This document shows, in pieces, positions 1 through 8,429 of a stretch of 64,000 nucleotides of DNA. The notes beneath the pieces are model-generated. The model saw nothing but the letters and a program-made list of their open reading frames with translations. It did no database searches and had not been told where the DNA came from. The DNA comes from Actinomycetes bacterium. GTDB lineage: Bacteria > Actinomycetota > Actinomycetes > Actinomycetales > Microbacteriaceae. Position numbers and translations under genes: made by a program. Positions within the stretch are counted from its first letter, which is position 1. Every line of letters begins with the position of its first letter. The DNA lies in the NCBI GenBank assembly GCA_029779645.1, contig JAKPAC010000041.1, positions 115,995 to 179,994 of the forward strand, read 5' to 3'.

Positions 1-1599
1 CTGGCGGTGCTCGTGCTCGGCGGCACGCTGGCGCTCGCGCCCCTCATGAAGACGAACTTCCTCGGCGACTCGGGGCAGAACACGTTCACGATGACGCAGA
101 GCCTTGGGCCCGCGGCCAGCCTCGAGAGCGAGGATGCTGCGGCCACGCAGGTGGAGGAGCTCCTCCTGCAGATCGACGGCATCGAGACGGTGCAGGTGTC
201 GATCGGCTCGTCGGGCTCGGCGCTTCGCGACGCCTTCAGCGGCGGGGGCGGCGGGGTGACGTACTCGGTCACCACGGCGGCCGGCGCCGACCAGCTCGCG
301 CTGCGCGACGAGGTCACCGCCCAGGTGGCGAAGCTGGGCGATGTGGGCGAGATCTCCATCGGCGGCGCGGGCGGCGGCTTCGGCTCGAGCGACATCGAGA
401 TCGACATCTCGGCCCCCGACCGGGCCACCCTCGAGGAGGCGACCCAGGCGGTCGTCGACACCATGAGCGACAGGTCGGGCATCGGCCAGGTCACCAGCAA
501 CCTCAGCAACGCGCTGCCCTACATCGGGGTCGTGGTCGATCGCGACGCGGCCGCTCGCCTCGGCCTCAGCGAGGTCGCCGTCGGCGCCCTCGTCTCAAGC
601 TCGATGCAGCCCCAGCGCGTCGGCACCGTCGAGATCGACTCGCGCTCGCTCACGATCTATCTCGCCGCGAGCCAGTCGCCGGCGACGCTCGACGAGCTGC
701 GCCAGCTGACGATCCCGAGCGCGCTGGGCCCGATCCCCCTCGAGCAGGTCGCCACCGTCGCCGAGACCGTCGGCCCGACCTCGGTGACCACCGAGCGGGG
801 CGTGCGCACCTCCACCGTCACCGTGACGCCCTCGACTGACGACCTCAGCGCGGCCTCCACCGCAGTGCGCACGGCCCTCGACACCGTGGAGCTGCCGGCG
901 GGCGCGAAGGCGGCCGTGGGCGGCGTCGTCTCGCAGCAGAACGAGGCGTTCGCGCAGCTCGGACTCGCTCTGCTCGCGGCGATCCTCATCGTCTACATCG
1001 TCATGGTCGCGACGTTCAAGTCGCTGCGCCAGCCGCTGCTGCTGCTCATCTCGGTGCCGTTCGCGGCGACCGGCGCCATCCTGCTGCAGATCGTCTCGGG
1101 CGTGCCGCTGGGCGTCGCCTCGCTCATCGGCGTGCTGATGCTCATCGGCATCGTCGTGACGAACGCGATCGTGCTCGTCGACCTGGTCAACCAGTACCGC
1201 GAGCACGGGCTCAAGGCGCACGATGCCGTCGAGGCTGGCGCCGCGAGGCGTCTGCGCCCGATCCTGATGACCGCGCTCGCCACGATCTTCGCGCTCCTGC
1301 CGATGGCGCTCGGCATCACCGGGCATGGCGGCTTCATCTCGCAGCCGCTCGCGATCGTCGTGATCGGCGGCCTCGTCTCTTCCACGGTGCTGACCCTGAT
1401 CGTGCTGCCGACGCTCTACAACCTCGTGGAGGGCGCGCGCGAGCGCCGGGTCGACCGGCGCCGGGCGAAGGCGGCGGCGGCGGGCGAGGGCGACGAGGGC
1501 ATGGATGCGGCGGCCGACGCTCCGGACGGCGACGGCTCGGCGCCCGGCGACGCCGCGCCGCGCAGCCGCCGCGACCTGCGAGCGCAGACCGAGGGCTGA
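1..1599 (+). CDS. RND-type efflux transporter permease, C-terminal part (5' end outside window)
   Basis: The reading frame is open from base 1, so this is the C-terminal 532 codons of a longer protein. It starts in a transmembrane segment (LAVLVLGGTLALAPL), followed by a large extracytoplasmic porter-like domain and then a dense block of membrane helices from about codon 320 (LGLALLAAILIVYIVMVATF, LLISVPFAATGAILL, SLIGVLMLIGIVVTNAIVLVDL, ILMTALATIFALLPMALGI, VVIGGLVSSTVLTLIVLPTLY). The NAIVLVDL and RRLRPILMTALATI stretches are typical of the AcrB/HAE family of proton-driven exporters. The hydrophilic tail is rich in Ala, Asp and Arg and probably cytoplasmic. A role in drug or lipid export is inferred from the family; the substrate cannot be read. 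Confidence 0.88.
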   Translation: MAVLVLGGTLALAPLMKTNFLGDSGQNTFTMTQSLGPAASLESEDAAATQVEELLLQIDGIETVQVSIGSSGSALRDAFSGGGGGVTYSVTTAAGADQLALRDEVTAQVAKLGDVGEISIGGAGGGFGSSDIEIDISAPDRATLEEATQAVVDTMSDRSGIGQVTSNLSNALPYIGVVVDRDAAARLGLSEVAVGALVSSSMQPQRVGTVEIDSRSLTIYLAASQSPATLDELRQLTIPSALGPIPLEQVATVAETVGPTSVTTERGVRTSTVTVTPSTDDLSAASTAVRTALDTVELPAGAKAAVGGVVSQQNEAFAQLGLALLAAILIVYIVMVATFKSLRQPLLLLISVPFAATGAILLQIVSGVPLGVASLIGVLMLIGIVVTNAIVLVDLVNQYREHGLKAHDAVEAGAARRLRPILMTALATIFALLPMALGITGHGGFISQPLAIVVIGGLVSSTVLTLIVLPTLYNLVEGARERRVDRRRAKAAAAGEGDEGMDAAADAPDGDGSAPGDAAPRSRRDLRAQTEG

Positions 1600-1719
1600 G
1601 CCGCACGCCGCGGCGAGGGCCGCGGCGCGACTCTCAGCTTCGAGCCGGCCGCATCCGCTACACTCGTGGGGTCGGCTCTGGGCACCGCGCGTCGCGCGCG
1701 GATGGGTTTGTGAGTCCAA

Positions 1720-1773
1720 GGGGCCGATGGTGGGCGCGAATCCGCGCCGACGACCATCAGATTGAATGGCCCC
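1720..1773 (+). promoter_or_regulatory. Structured 5' leader of the DEAD-box helicase gene
   Basis: Three nested inverted repeats form one long hairpin about 95 nt before the helicase start: GGGGCC/GGCCCC (outer), GATGGT/ACCATC (middle) and GGCGCG/CGCGCC with an AATC loop (inner). A TACACT -10-like box lies at 1659-1664, so the hairpin would be transcribed. Leader-based control is known for several RNA helicase genes; a role here is inference. Confidence 0.5.
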
Positions 1774-1866
1774 CGGCCGACGACAGTCCGGGTTGCTCCG
1801 CGCCGCGCTCGCGGCGCCCTGTGGAGCGCTGTTCTCGCACGAAGAGAAACCCAGAAGGACACAGTC

Positions 1867-4221
1867 ATGCCCAAGCACAAGAAGCCTGCCGGCGCGAGCC
1901 GAGGCAAGAACTTCGAGCCGCGCTACGGCGAGAAGAAGACGTCGTTCCACGAGCGCACCGGCCGCGGACGCGCGGGCGAGACCCGCGGCTCGAAGCCGGG
2001 CAGCCGCAGCGCCGGCCACCGCGGCTACCGCCCCGAGGGCGACGAGGGCTCGGCGCCCAAGGCGCGCTGGACGAACGAGCAGCGCGCCGGCCGCGACGAG
2101 TCGCGCACCCGCAGCGGCCGCGGCTCGCAGCCGTCGTACGGCGAGCGCGGCGCATACGGCGACCGCCCCGCACGCGGCTCCTACGCTGACCGTCCCGCAC
2201 GCGGCTCGTACGGCGATCGCCCGGCACGCGGGTCGCACAGTGACCGTCCCGAGCGCGGCTCGTACGGCGACCGCCAGACCCGTGGATCGTATGGCGATCG
2301 CCCGGTCCGCGGCGCCTCCGGCGACCGCCCCACGTACGGCGACCGGCCCACGTACGACCACCGCCCCGCGCGCGGTGGTCGTCCCGACGTCAACGGCGAT
2401 CGCCCGACGCGTTCGTTCGACGGCGAGCGGGGCTCGCGCCACGGCGGCGACCGCCCGTCGTACGGGGGCGATCGCGCTGAGCGCTCCTCGTACGGCGAGC
2501 GTCGCTCCTTCGACCGGGACGGCTCGCGCGGCGAGCGTCCCTCGTACGGCGAGCGTCCCGCCTACGGCGAGCGAGGCGCACGCGGTGGCCGCCCCGACTT
2601 CGCGGGCGACCGCGGTCAGCGCGGCGCACACGACGGCGGCCGCAACGACCGCCCCCGCTACAGCAGCGACCGCCTGGCGCGCGCATACGACGGCGAGCGC
2701 TCCGGCCGCCCCGCACGCTCGTTCGACGGCGACCGCCGCGAGCGCGGCTCGTACGAGCGCCCTGGCTTCGGCGAGCGCTCCTCGTACGGCGAGCGCGCCT
2801 CGCGCGGCGGCCGCCCCGACTTCAACCCCGAGCGCCCCGAGCGTCGCGAGCGGCCCCGCTTCGAGCGCGCCGAGCGACCCGACCGCGACCGCCGGCCCGC
2901 GGCATCCCGCAGCGACTGGAACGCGAAGCCCGAGCGCTCGGCGAAGCACGACGAGCACGTCGACGTCGTGCACGAGCGGCTGCAGGCGCAGGCGATCCAG
3001 GCGGTGGAGCTCGAGGGCGTGAGCTTCGGCGACCTCGGCCTCGGCGGCAACATCGTGAACACGCTCGCCGAGCTCGGCGCGCCGACCCCGTTCCCGATCC
3101 AGGCCGCGACGATCCCCGAGATCCTCGGCGGTCGCGACGTGCTCGGCCGCGGCCGCACCGGCTCGGGCAAGACGATCGCCTTCGGCGCGCCGCTGGTCGA
3201 GACCATCCTGCGCTCGCAGGCCGGCCAGCGCCGTGAGTTCGGCCGCAGCCCGCGCGCGCTCATCCTCGCCCCCACCCGCGAGCTCGCGCTGCAGATCGAC
3301 CGCACCGTGCAGCCGATCGCCCGCAGCGTCGGCCTGTTCACCACGCAGATCTACGGCGGCGTGCCGCAGGCGCGCCAGGTGGGCGCGCTGCGCAAGGGCG
3401 TCGACATCATCATCGGCACCCCCGGCCGCATCGAGGACCTGATCGAGCAGGGCAAGCTCGACCTGAGCGAGGTGCGCGTCGCGGTGCTCGACGAGGCCGA
3501 CCACATGTGCGAGCTCGGCTTCCTCGAGCCCGTGCAGCGCATCCTCCGCAAGACCGCGGAGGGCTCGCAGAAGCTGCTGTTCTCGGCGACCCTCGACCGC
3601 GAGGTCTCTGCGCTGGTCGACGAGTTCCTCGTCGAGCCCGCCGTCTACGAGGTCGCCGGCGAAGACCAGGCCTCGAGCACCATCGACCACCAGGTGCTCG
3701 TGATCGAGCACCGCTCCAAGGACGAGGTGCTCGAGCAGCTCGTCGACCGCGAGGGCAAGACGCTCGTGTTCGCCCGCACCCGCGCCTACGCGGAGCGTCT
3801 GGCCGAGCAGTTCGACGAGGCGGGCATCCCCTCGGTCTCGCTGCACGGCGACCTCAACCAGGCCCGCCGCACACGCAACCTGCAGCGCATGACCTCCGGC
3901 AAGGTCCGCGTGCTGGTGGCGACGGATGTCGCAGCCCGCGGCATCCACGTCGACGACATCGATCTCGTGATCCAGGCCGACGCGCCCGACGAGTACAAGA
4001 CGTACCTGCACCGCGCCGGCCGCACCGGCCGCGCCGGCGCCGAGGGACGCGTGGTCACGCTGATCACGCGCCAGCGCCGCCGCCGCATGAGCGAGATGCT
4101 CGAGCGTGCTGAGATCACGGCGCCGTTCACCGACGCCGGGCCCGGCGACGAGGTGCTCGAGGAGCTCTCGGGCCGGGTCGCGACGGTGGCCGAGCTGACC
4201 ACCGCCTCGCGCGACGCCTAG
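1867..4221 (+). CDS. DEAD-box ATP-dependent RNA helicase with long RG/Y-rich N-terminal tail
   Basis: 784 aa. The ATG at 1867 follows AGAAGGA at good spacing; the ORF-track start further upstream would run through the leader hairpin. The first ~360 residues are low complexity, with a recurring unit of the type RGSYGDRPxRG, rich in Arg, Gly, Tyr and Asp. The helicase core follows: Q-motif region FPIQAATIP, motif I GRTGSGKT (~428), PTRELA, TPGR, DEAD box VLDEADHM (~540), SAT (~572), and motif VI HRAGRTGRAG (~714). It should unwind or remodel structured RNA, for example in ribosome assembly, RNA decay or cold adaptation. The disordered tail is much longer than in E. coli RhlE-type proteins and could drive RNA binding or condensation (inference). 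Confidence 0.95.
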   Translation: MPKHKKPAGASRGKNFEPRYGEKKTSFHERTGRGRAGETRGSKPGSRSAGHRGYRPEGDEGSAPKARWTNEQRAGRDESRTRSGRGSQPSYGERGAYGDRPARGSYADRPARGSYGDRPARGSHSDRPERGSYGDRQTRGSYGDRPVRGASGDRPTYGDRPTYDHRPARGGRPDVNGDRPTRSFDGERGSRHGGDRPSYGGDRAERSSYGERRSFDRDGSRGERPSYGERPAYGERGARGGRPDFAGDRGQRGAHDGGRNDRPRYSSDRLARAYDGERSGRPARSFDGDRRERGSYERPGFGERSSYGERASRGGRPDFNPERPERRERPRFERAERPDRDRRPAASRSDWNAKPERSAKHDEHVDVVHERLQAQAIQAVELEGVSFGDLGLGGNIVNTLAELGAPTPFPIQAATIPEILGGRDVLGRGRTGSGKTIAFGAPLVETILRSQAGQRREFGRSPRALILAPTRELALQIDRTVQPIARSVGLFTTQIYGGVPQARQVGALRKGVDIIIGTPGRIEDLIEQGKLDLSEVRVAVLDEADHMCELGFLEPVQRILRKTAEGSQKLLFSATLDREVSALVDEFLVEPAVYEVAGEDQASSTIDHQVLVIEHRSKDEVLEQLVDREGKTLVFARTRAYAERLAEQFDEAGIPSVSLHGDLNQARRTRNLQRMTSGKVRVLVATDVAARGIHVDDIDLVIQADAPDEYKTYLHRAGRTGRAGAEGRVVTLITRQRRRRMSEMLERAEITAPFTDAGPGDEVLEELSGRVATVAELTTASRDA

Positions 4222-4230
4222 CCTCGCCTG

Positions 4231-4264
4231 ACGATGCCCCCGCTCTTCGGAGCGGGGGCATCGT
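4231..4264 (+). terminator. Hairpin terminator after the DEAD-box gene
   Basis: A perfect 15-bp inverted repeat (ACGATGCCCCCGCTC / GAGCGGGGGCATCGT) closes on a TTCG tetraloop, 10 bases after the helicase stop. There is no T-tract, which is common for actinobacterial terminators. Confidence 0.8.
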
Positions 4265-4316
4265 GGTTCGCGGGGTGGACCGTTGCGCGCATCGCCGAAC
4301 CCGAACCTCGGAGGCC

Positions 4317-4347
4317 TTGCGACGCGGTGTCATGCCCTGCCTAGACT
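4317..4347 (+). promoter_or_regulatory. Candidate promoter of the acyl-CoA dehydrogenase gene
   Basis: TTGCGA (4317-4322) and TAGACT (4342-4347) are separated by 19 bases and lie about 57 bases upstream of the chosen ATG. The -10 fits the TAnnCT pattern repeated elsewhere in this window; the spacing is slightly long. Confidence 0.45.
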
Positions 4348-4403
4348 GGGCGTGCATGGGCGGCAATGGGGCCGGTTCGCATGCCGAGCGAGGGAGCATC
4401 ACC

Positions 4404-5567
4404 ATGGATCGCATTCTGTATGGCGAGGATCACGAAGCGTTCCGCGAGGTCGTCAAGGCCTTCGCGAGGAAGTACGTCACGACCGAGCGGCGAGAGGCGT
4501 GGGATGCCGCGGGCGAGATCGACCGCGAGACCATGCTGGCGGCGGGGGAGTCGGGGCTGATCGGCCTCTCGGTGCCGGAGGAGTTCGGCGGCGCCGGCAT
4601 GCTGCACGACTTCCGCTACCGCGCGATCGTCAACGAGGAGATCATCGGCGCGGGCTCCGGCTCGCTCGCGAGCGCGTTCGGCATCCAGGACGACCTCGCG
4701 GTGCCGTACCTCGTGCACTTCGGCACCGACGAGCAGAAGGCGAGGTGGCTGCCCGGGATGGCCACGGGCGAGATCATCGGCGCCCTCGCGATGACCGAGC
4801 CGGGCGCGGGCAGCGACCTGCGCGGCGCGACCACGACGGCCAAGAAGGTCGAGGGCGGCTATCTCGTCAACGGCGCCAAGACGTTCATCTCGAGCGGCAA
4901 GACCGCCGACGTGATCGTCACCTTCGTGAAGACGGGCGAGGGCAATCGTCCCGACGCGTTCAGCCTCATCCTCGTCGAGAACGGCATGCCGGGCTTCGAG
5001 CACGGCAAGACGCTCAGCAAGATGGGATTCCACGGGCATGACACGGCCGAGCTGTCGTTCGCCGATGTCTTCGTGCCAGACGCCAACCTGCTCGGCGCGG
5101 CCGAGGGGCACGGCTTCGTGCAGCTGATGAAGAACCTGCCCCTCGAGCGCCTCACGATCGGCGTGGCCGCGGCATCGGCCGCGCAGGCCGCGTTCGGCTG
5201 GACGCTCGCCTACGTCAAAGACCGTGAGGCGTTCGGCGAGCGCGTCGCCGACTTCCAGAACACCCGATTCCGCCTCGCCGACATCGCGGTGACGGTCGAC
5301 GTGATCTGGGCCTACATCGACCGCGCGATCGCGCTGTACGGCGAAGGCGCGCTCACGGCGGAGGAGGCGGCGAAGGTGAAGTTCTGGACCACCGAGCGCG
5401 AGTGGGAGGTGCTCGACACCTGCGTCCAGCTGCACGGCGGCTACGGGTACATCACCGAGTACCCGATCGCGCGGGCATTCCTCGACGCGCGCGTGCACCG
5501 CATCTACGGCGGCACGAACGAGATCATGCGCGAGATCGTGGGGCGCCAGCTCGCGGGTCGCCGCTAG
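4404..5567 (+). CDS. Acyl-CoA dehydrogenase (FadE-like)
   Basis: 387 aa, normal for the family. The ATG at 4404 follows GAGGGAG; the longer ORF-track start adds an unconserved Arg-rich stretch. The protein has the N-terminal helical domain, the flavin-binding middle domain with AMTEPGAGSDLRG, and the C-terminal signature QLHGGYGYITEYPI followed by RIYGGTNEIMREI. At the YxGT site the MCAD-type catalytic Glu is Gly, so the base is probably the Glu in LPLERL, as in isovaleryl/long-chain type enzymes. It catalyses FAD-dependent alpha,beta-desaturation of an acyl-CoA in fatty-acid or branched-chain catabolism; the chain length cannot be told. It is monocistronic and converges on the ECF operon. 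Confidence 0.93.
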   Translation: MDRILYGEDHEAFREVVKAFARKYVTTERREAWDAAGEIDRETMLAAGESGLIGLSVPEEFGGAGMLHDFRYRAIVNEEIIGAGSGSLASAFGIQDDLAVPYLVHFGTDEQKARWLPGMATGEIIGALAMTEPGAGSDLRGATTTAKKVEGGYLVNGAKTFISSGKTADVIVTFVKTGEGNRPDAFSLILVENGMPGFEHGKTLSKMGFHGHDTAELSFADVFVPDANLLGAAEGHGFVQLMKNLPLERLTIGVAAASAAQAAFGWTLAYVKDREAFGERVADFQNTRFRLADIAVTVDVIWAYIDRAIALYGEGALTAEEAAKVKFWTTEREWEVLDTCVQLHGGYGYITEYPIARAFLDARVHRIYGGTNEIMREIVGRQLAGRR

Positions 5568-5611
5568 CCGCCGGGTGCGGCAGGCCCCGGCGCGGCGGGG
5601 CGTCGGGTCCC

Positions 5612-5671
5612 GCCGACGAGAACGCCGACGAGAACGGCGATGAGAACGCTGCCTAGAACGGCGACCAGAAC
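5612..5671. repeat. Five 12-bp tandem repeats running into the ecfT 3' end
   Basis: Units at exactly 12-bp spacing all end in AGAAC: GCCGACGAGAAC twice, GGCGATGAGAAC, GCTGCCTAGAAC and GGCGACCAGAAC. The last two overlap the final codons and stop of the minus-strand EcfT gene. Confidence 0.75.
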
Positions 5672-6513
5672 CAGAACACCAGCGCGGTGAGCGCCCAGAA
5701 GCCGATCATGAACACCCAGTCTCGCGCCCGGAACGGCACCAGGTGGCGCTCGGTGCGCGTGGGGTAGGCGCCGAACGCCCGGGAGTCCATCGCGAGGGCG
5801 ACGTGCTCGGCGTGCCGAATCGCGCTCGCCAGCAGCGGCACGATCGTGCCGGTGGTGCGGCGCAGCCAGGCGATCGGGCCGCGCCCGCCGCCGAGCCCGC
5901 GCACGCGGTGCGCGGCGCGGATCACCTCGAGCTCGTAGCCGAAGCGGGGCACGAAGCGGTAGGCGGCCAGCGCCGTGTAGCCGATGCGGTAGGGCACCTT
6001 GAGCTGCTGCACCAGGGCCCGCACGAGGTCGGGCCCCGTGGTCGTGAGTCCGCCGATCAGGGCGAGGGAGAACACGGCGCCGAGGCGCAGCGCGGTCGCC
6101 GCGCCGACGAGCAGGGCGCCGGCGTAGAAGGTCCAGTCGCCGATGCGCAGCAGCGGGACCGACTGGTCGACGCTGCCGGTGTCGGCCCAGAGGGCGAAGC
6201 TGAGGGTGATGATGCCCATCGCCACCGGCGCGCCGACGAGGAGCACCAGCAGCATCGTGCGGCTCAGGCGCGCGCCGATGAGCAGGAGCGCGTACGCGAT
6301 CACGATCAGCGTGATCGGCGTCGCCAGGTCGCGCGCGAAGATCACCAGGAGCATGGCCGGGATCGGCCCGGCGATCTTCGCGAGGGGGTTGAGGTGGCCG
6401 AGTAGTCCGCGCGTCCCGCGCGCGGCATAGGGGTCGAAGCGGCGCGGCGTGCGGGCGGCGACGTCGACGGCCGAGGGGGCCACCGCGCCCAGCTCGCCGC
6501 TCACGGCGCTCAC
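5653..6513 (-). CDS. ECF transporter transmembrane (T) component
   Basis: 286 aa, the usual size of EcfT/CbiQ/YkoC proteins. It has several hydrophobic helices (PIPAMLLVIFARDLATPITLIVIAY, MLLVLLVGAPVAMGIITLSFALW, ALLVGAATALRLGAVFSLALIGG) and, in the cytoplasmic coupling region, the two Arg-containing coupling motifs AHRVRG and AMDSRAFG that contact the ATPases. The GTG start overlaps the stop of the upstream ATPase gene by four bases (GTGA), so the two are translationally coupled. The T component passes ATP-driven movement to the substrate-binding S component. The likely partner S component is the YkoE-like protein encoded two genes upstream. Confidence 0.93.
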   Translation of the reverse strand: MSAVSGELGAVAPSAVDVAARTPRRFDPYAARGTRGLLGHLNPLAKIAGPIPAMLLVIFARDLATPITLIVIAYALLLIGARLSRTMLLVLLVGAPVAMGIITLSFALWADTGSVDQSVPLLRIGDWTFYAGALLVGAATALRLGAVFSLALIGGLTTTGPDLVRALVQQLKVPYRIGYTALAAYRFVPRFGYELEVIRAAHRVRGLGGGRGPIAWLRRTTGTIVPLLASAIRHAEHVALAMDSRAFGAYPTRTERHLVPFRARDWVFMIGFWALTALVFWFWSPF

Positions 6514-8270
6514 GCCGCGGTCCCCGGCAGCTCGGAGAGCCGCACGAGGCCGCGCAGCTCGGGGTGGCCCTGCGTGCCGCGAAGCGCGGTCACGAGCGGC
6601 GGCACCTGCAGTCCCACCTGGGTGATCCAGTCCGGGTCGGCGAAGATCTCGGCGGTCGGGGCGTGGGCGAGCAGGCGCCCGCCGCGCATCACGGCCGTGC
6701 GGGTGGCGTACTCGGCGACGAGCTGCATGTCGTGGGTCACGACGATCACCGTGGTGCCCGCGGCGTTGAGCTCCTTCAGCAGGCCGAGCAGCTCGTCCGC
6801 GCGGGCGCGGTCCTGCCCGAACGTGGGCTCGTCGAGCGCGAGCACGGGCGCGCCTGCGATGAGCGCGGTGCCCACCGAGAGTCGCCGCTTCTCGCCGCCC
6901 GAGAGCAGGAAGGGGTGGGTGTCGGCCTTGTCGGCGAGGCCGAATCGATCGAGCATGTCGCCGACGCGCTGCTCGATCTCGTCGCGGTGCACGCGGCCTA
7001 CGCGCAGCCCGTGCGCGAGCTCGTCGAACACGGTGCCGGTGATGAACTGGTGCTCGGGGTTCTGGAAGACGAAGCCGATCTGGGCGGCGAGGGCGCGCAC
7101 ATCCGAGCGCGCCGGGTCGAGGGTGCCGACCCGGATCCTGCCCTTCGGCGGCGGGATCACGCCGGCGATCGCCTGCACCAGCGTGGTCTTGCCGGCGCCG
7201 TTCTCGCCGACGACCGCGAGGAACTCGCCGGCGTGCACCTCGAGGTCGATCTCGGCGAGCACCGGGGTTCGCCCGCGCTGCAGGCTCAGCCCGCGCACCT
7301 CGATGAGGGGGGTGGATGCCGCAGCCGCCGCGTCATCCTCACGCGCCGGCATCCAGCCGGTCAGCGCGGCCGGGGCCGGCGCTGCGTCGAGGGCGTACCG
7401 CAGCTCGGCGGCCGTGAGCGGAAGCGGCTCGAGCGCGTATCCGGCGGTGCGCAGGCGCAGGGCCGCGAGCGTCGCGGTGGGAAGCCAGACGCCCATGGCG
7501 ACGAGCTCCTCGGCGTGCGCGCGCAGCACCGTCTCGACGGGACCGTCGAACGCGAGCCGGCCCGCGCGGTCGATCACGACGACGCGGTCGACGAGCGCGA
7601 TCGCCGCGTCGAGGTTGTGCTCGATGAGCACGATCGAATGGTCACCGGCCGCGACGAGCTCCGACAGCGCCTCGTAGACGTCGTCGATGCCCTGCGGGTC
7701 GAGGTTGGCGGTGGGCTCGTCGAGCACGAGGATGGGGGCGCCGATCGCGAGCGCGCACGCGATGGCGAGGCGCTGCCTCCCTCCGCCTGAGAGGGTGTCG
7801 GGGTTTGCCGCGCGATGCTCCCACAGGCCGACGCGGCGCAGGCCGGCCTCGGCGCGGGCGAGCACCTCCTCCACCGGCATCCGCAGGTTCTCGGGGCCGA
7901 AGGCCACCTCGTCGAGCACCGTGCCGGTGACGATCTGCGAGTCGGGGTCTTGGAAGACCATCGAGACGTGGGTGCTCAGCTCGGCGACGGTGGTGTCGGC
8001 GGTGTCGAGGCCGGCGACGGTGACGGTGCCGGCCAGCTCGGCCGGAAGCGCGTGGGGGATGAGTCCGTTCAGCGAGAGCGCCAGCGTCGACTTGCCCGAG
8101 CCGCTGGGGCCGAGCAGCAGCACGACCTCGCCGCGGCGCACGTCGAAGGTGATCGCCTCGGGCGTTGCGCGGGTCGCGCCCTCGTGGGTGATCCCGACCT
8201 GCTGCACGCGAAGCGTCGCCGCGACATCGCCGTCATTGGCGGGCTGTCGGAGGGCAGACTCAATTGTCAC
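6510..8270 (-). CDS. ECF transporter ATPase, two ABC domains fused in one chain
   Basis: 586 aa from the GTG at 8270. The ORF-track ATG at 8348 is rejected because it lies upstream of the predicted promoter. Domain 1 has Walker A GPSGSGKST, signature LSGGGRQR and Walker B LVLDEPTANLD. Domain 2 has GENGAGKTT, LSGGEKRR and LALDEPTFGQD. Duplicated ATPases of this length are typical of YkoD-type ECF systems, so one polypeptide replaces EcfA1/EcfA2. It energises uptake of a vitamin-like or metal-linked substrate at the inner face of the membrane. Translation is coupled to EcfT. The promoter carries an iron-box-like operator, which is unusual for a thiamine-precursor transporter. Confidence 0.93.
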   Translation of the reverse strand: MTIESALRQPANDGDVAATLRVQQVGITHEGATRATPEAITFDVRRGEVVLLLGPSGSGKSTLALSLNGLIPHALPAELAGTVTVAGLDTADTTVAELSTHVSMVFQDPDSQIVTGTVLDEVAFGPENLRMPVEEVLARAEAGLRRVGLWEHRAANPDTLSGGGRQRLAIACALAIGAPILVLDEPTANLDPQGIDDVYEALSELVAAGDHSIVLIEHNLDAAIALVDRVVVIDRAGRLAFDGPVETVLRAHAEELVAMGVWLPTATLAALRLRTAGYALEPLPLTAAELRYALDAAPAPAALTGWMPAREDDAAAAASTPLIEVRGLSLQRGRTPVLAEIDLEVHAGEFLAVVGENGAGKTTLVQAIAGVIPPPKGRIRVGTLDPARSDVRALAAQIGFVFQNPEHQFITGTVFDELAHGLRVGRVHRDEIEQRVGDMLDRFGLADKADTHPFLLSGGEKRRLSVGTALIAGAPVLALDEPTFGQDRARADELLGLLKELNAAGTTVIVVTHDMQLVAEYATRTAVMRGGRLLAHAPTAEIFADPDWITQVGLQVPPLVTALRGTQGHPELRGLVRLSELPGTAA

Positions 8271-8289
8271 GGGCGTCTTCTCGCAAAGG

Positions 8290-8331
8290 ATAGGGTTACC
8301 TAAACTTAGCCGAGCCTTGTCGGTGTTGCAA
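8290..8331 (-). promoter_or_regulatory. Promoter with overlapping DtxR/IdeR-like iron box
   Basis: On the minus strand, -35 TTGCAA and -10 TAAGTT are separated by exactly 17 bases. The -10 is embedded in TAAGTTTAGGTAACCCTAT (8290-8308), which agrees with the IdeR/DtxR consensus TWAGGTWAGSCTWACCTWA at 14 of 19 positions by hand alignment. An operator over the -10 fits iron-dependent repression of the ATPase-EcfT unit. Confidence 0.6.
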
Positions 8332-8429
8332 AGGTGTGTCGGCGGCATCCGCGCACCCGAACGGTGCGGGTTTTCGGGGCACGGCCCGCTGCGTCGCCGC
8401 GCTCGAGGGCCGGCGCCGCCCGCCCGGGG

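Noticed and set aside
595-4011. 1138-aa minus-strand ORF opposite the RND and DEAD-box genes
   Set aside because: It mirrors two well-supported plus-strand genes; composition is Arg/Ala/Val-rich with no recognisable domain, as expected for antisense of high-GC coding DNA.
8343-8376. Terminator CGCACC/GGTGCG between the S-component and ATPase genes
   Set aside because: The T-rich side faces the plus strand, where no gene ends; on the minus strand it lacks a tail and the stem is only six bp.
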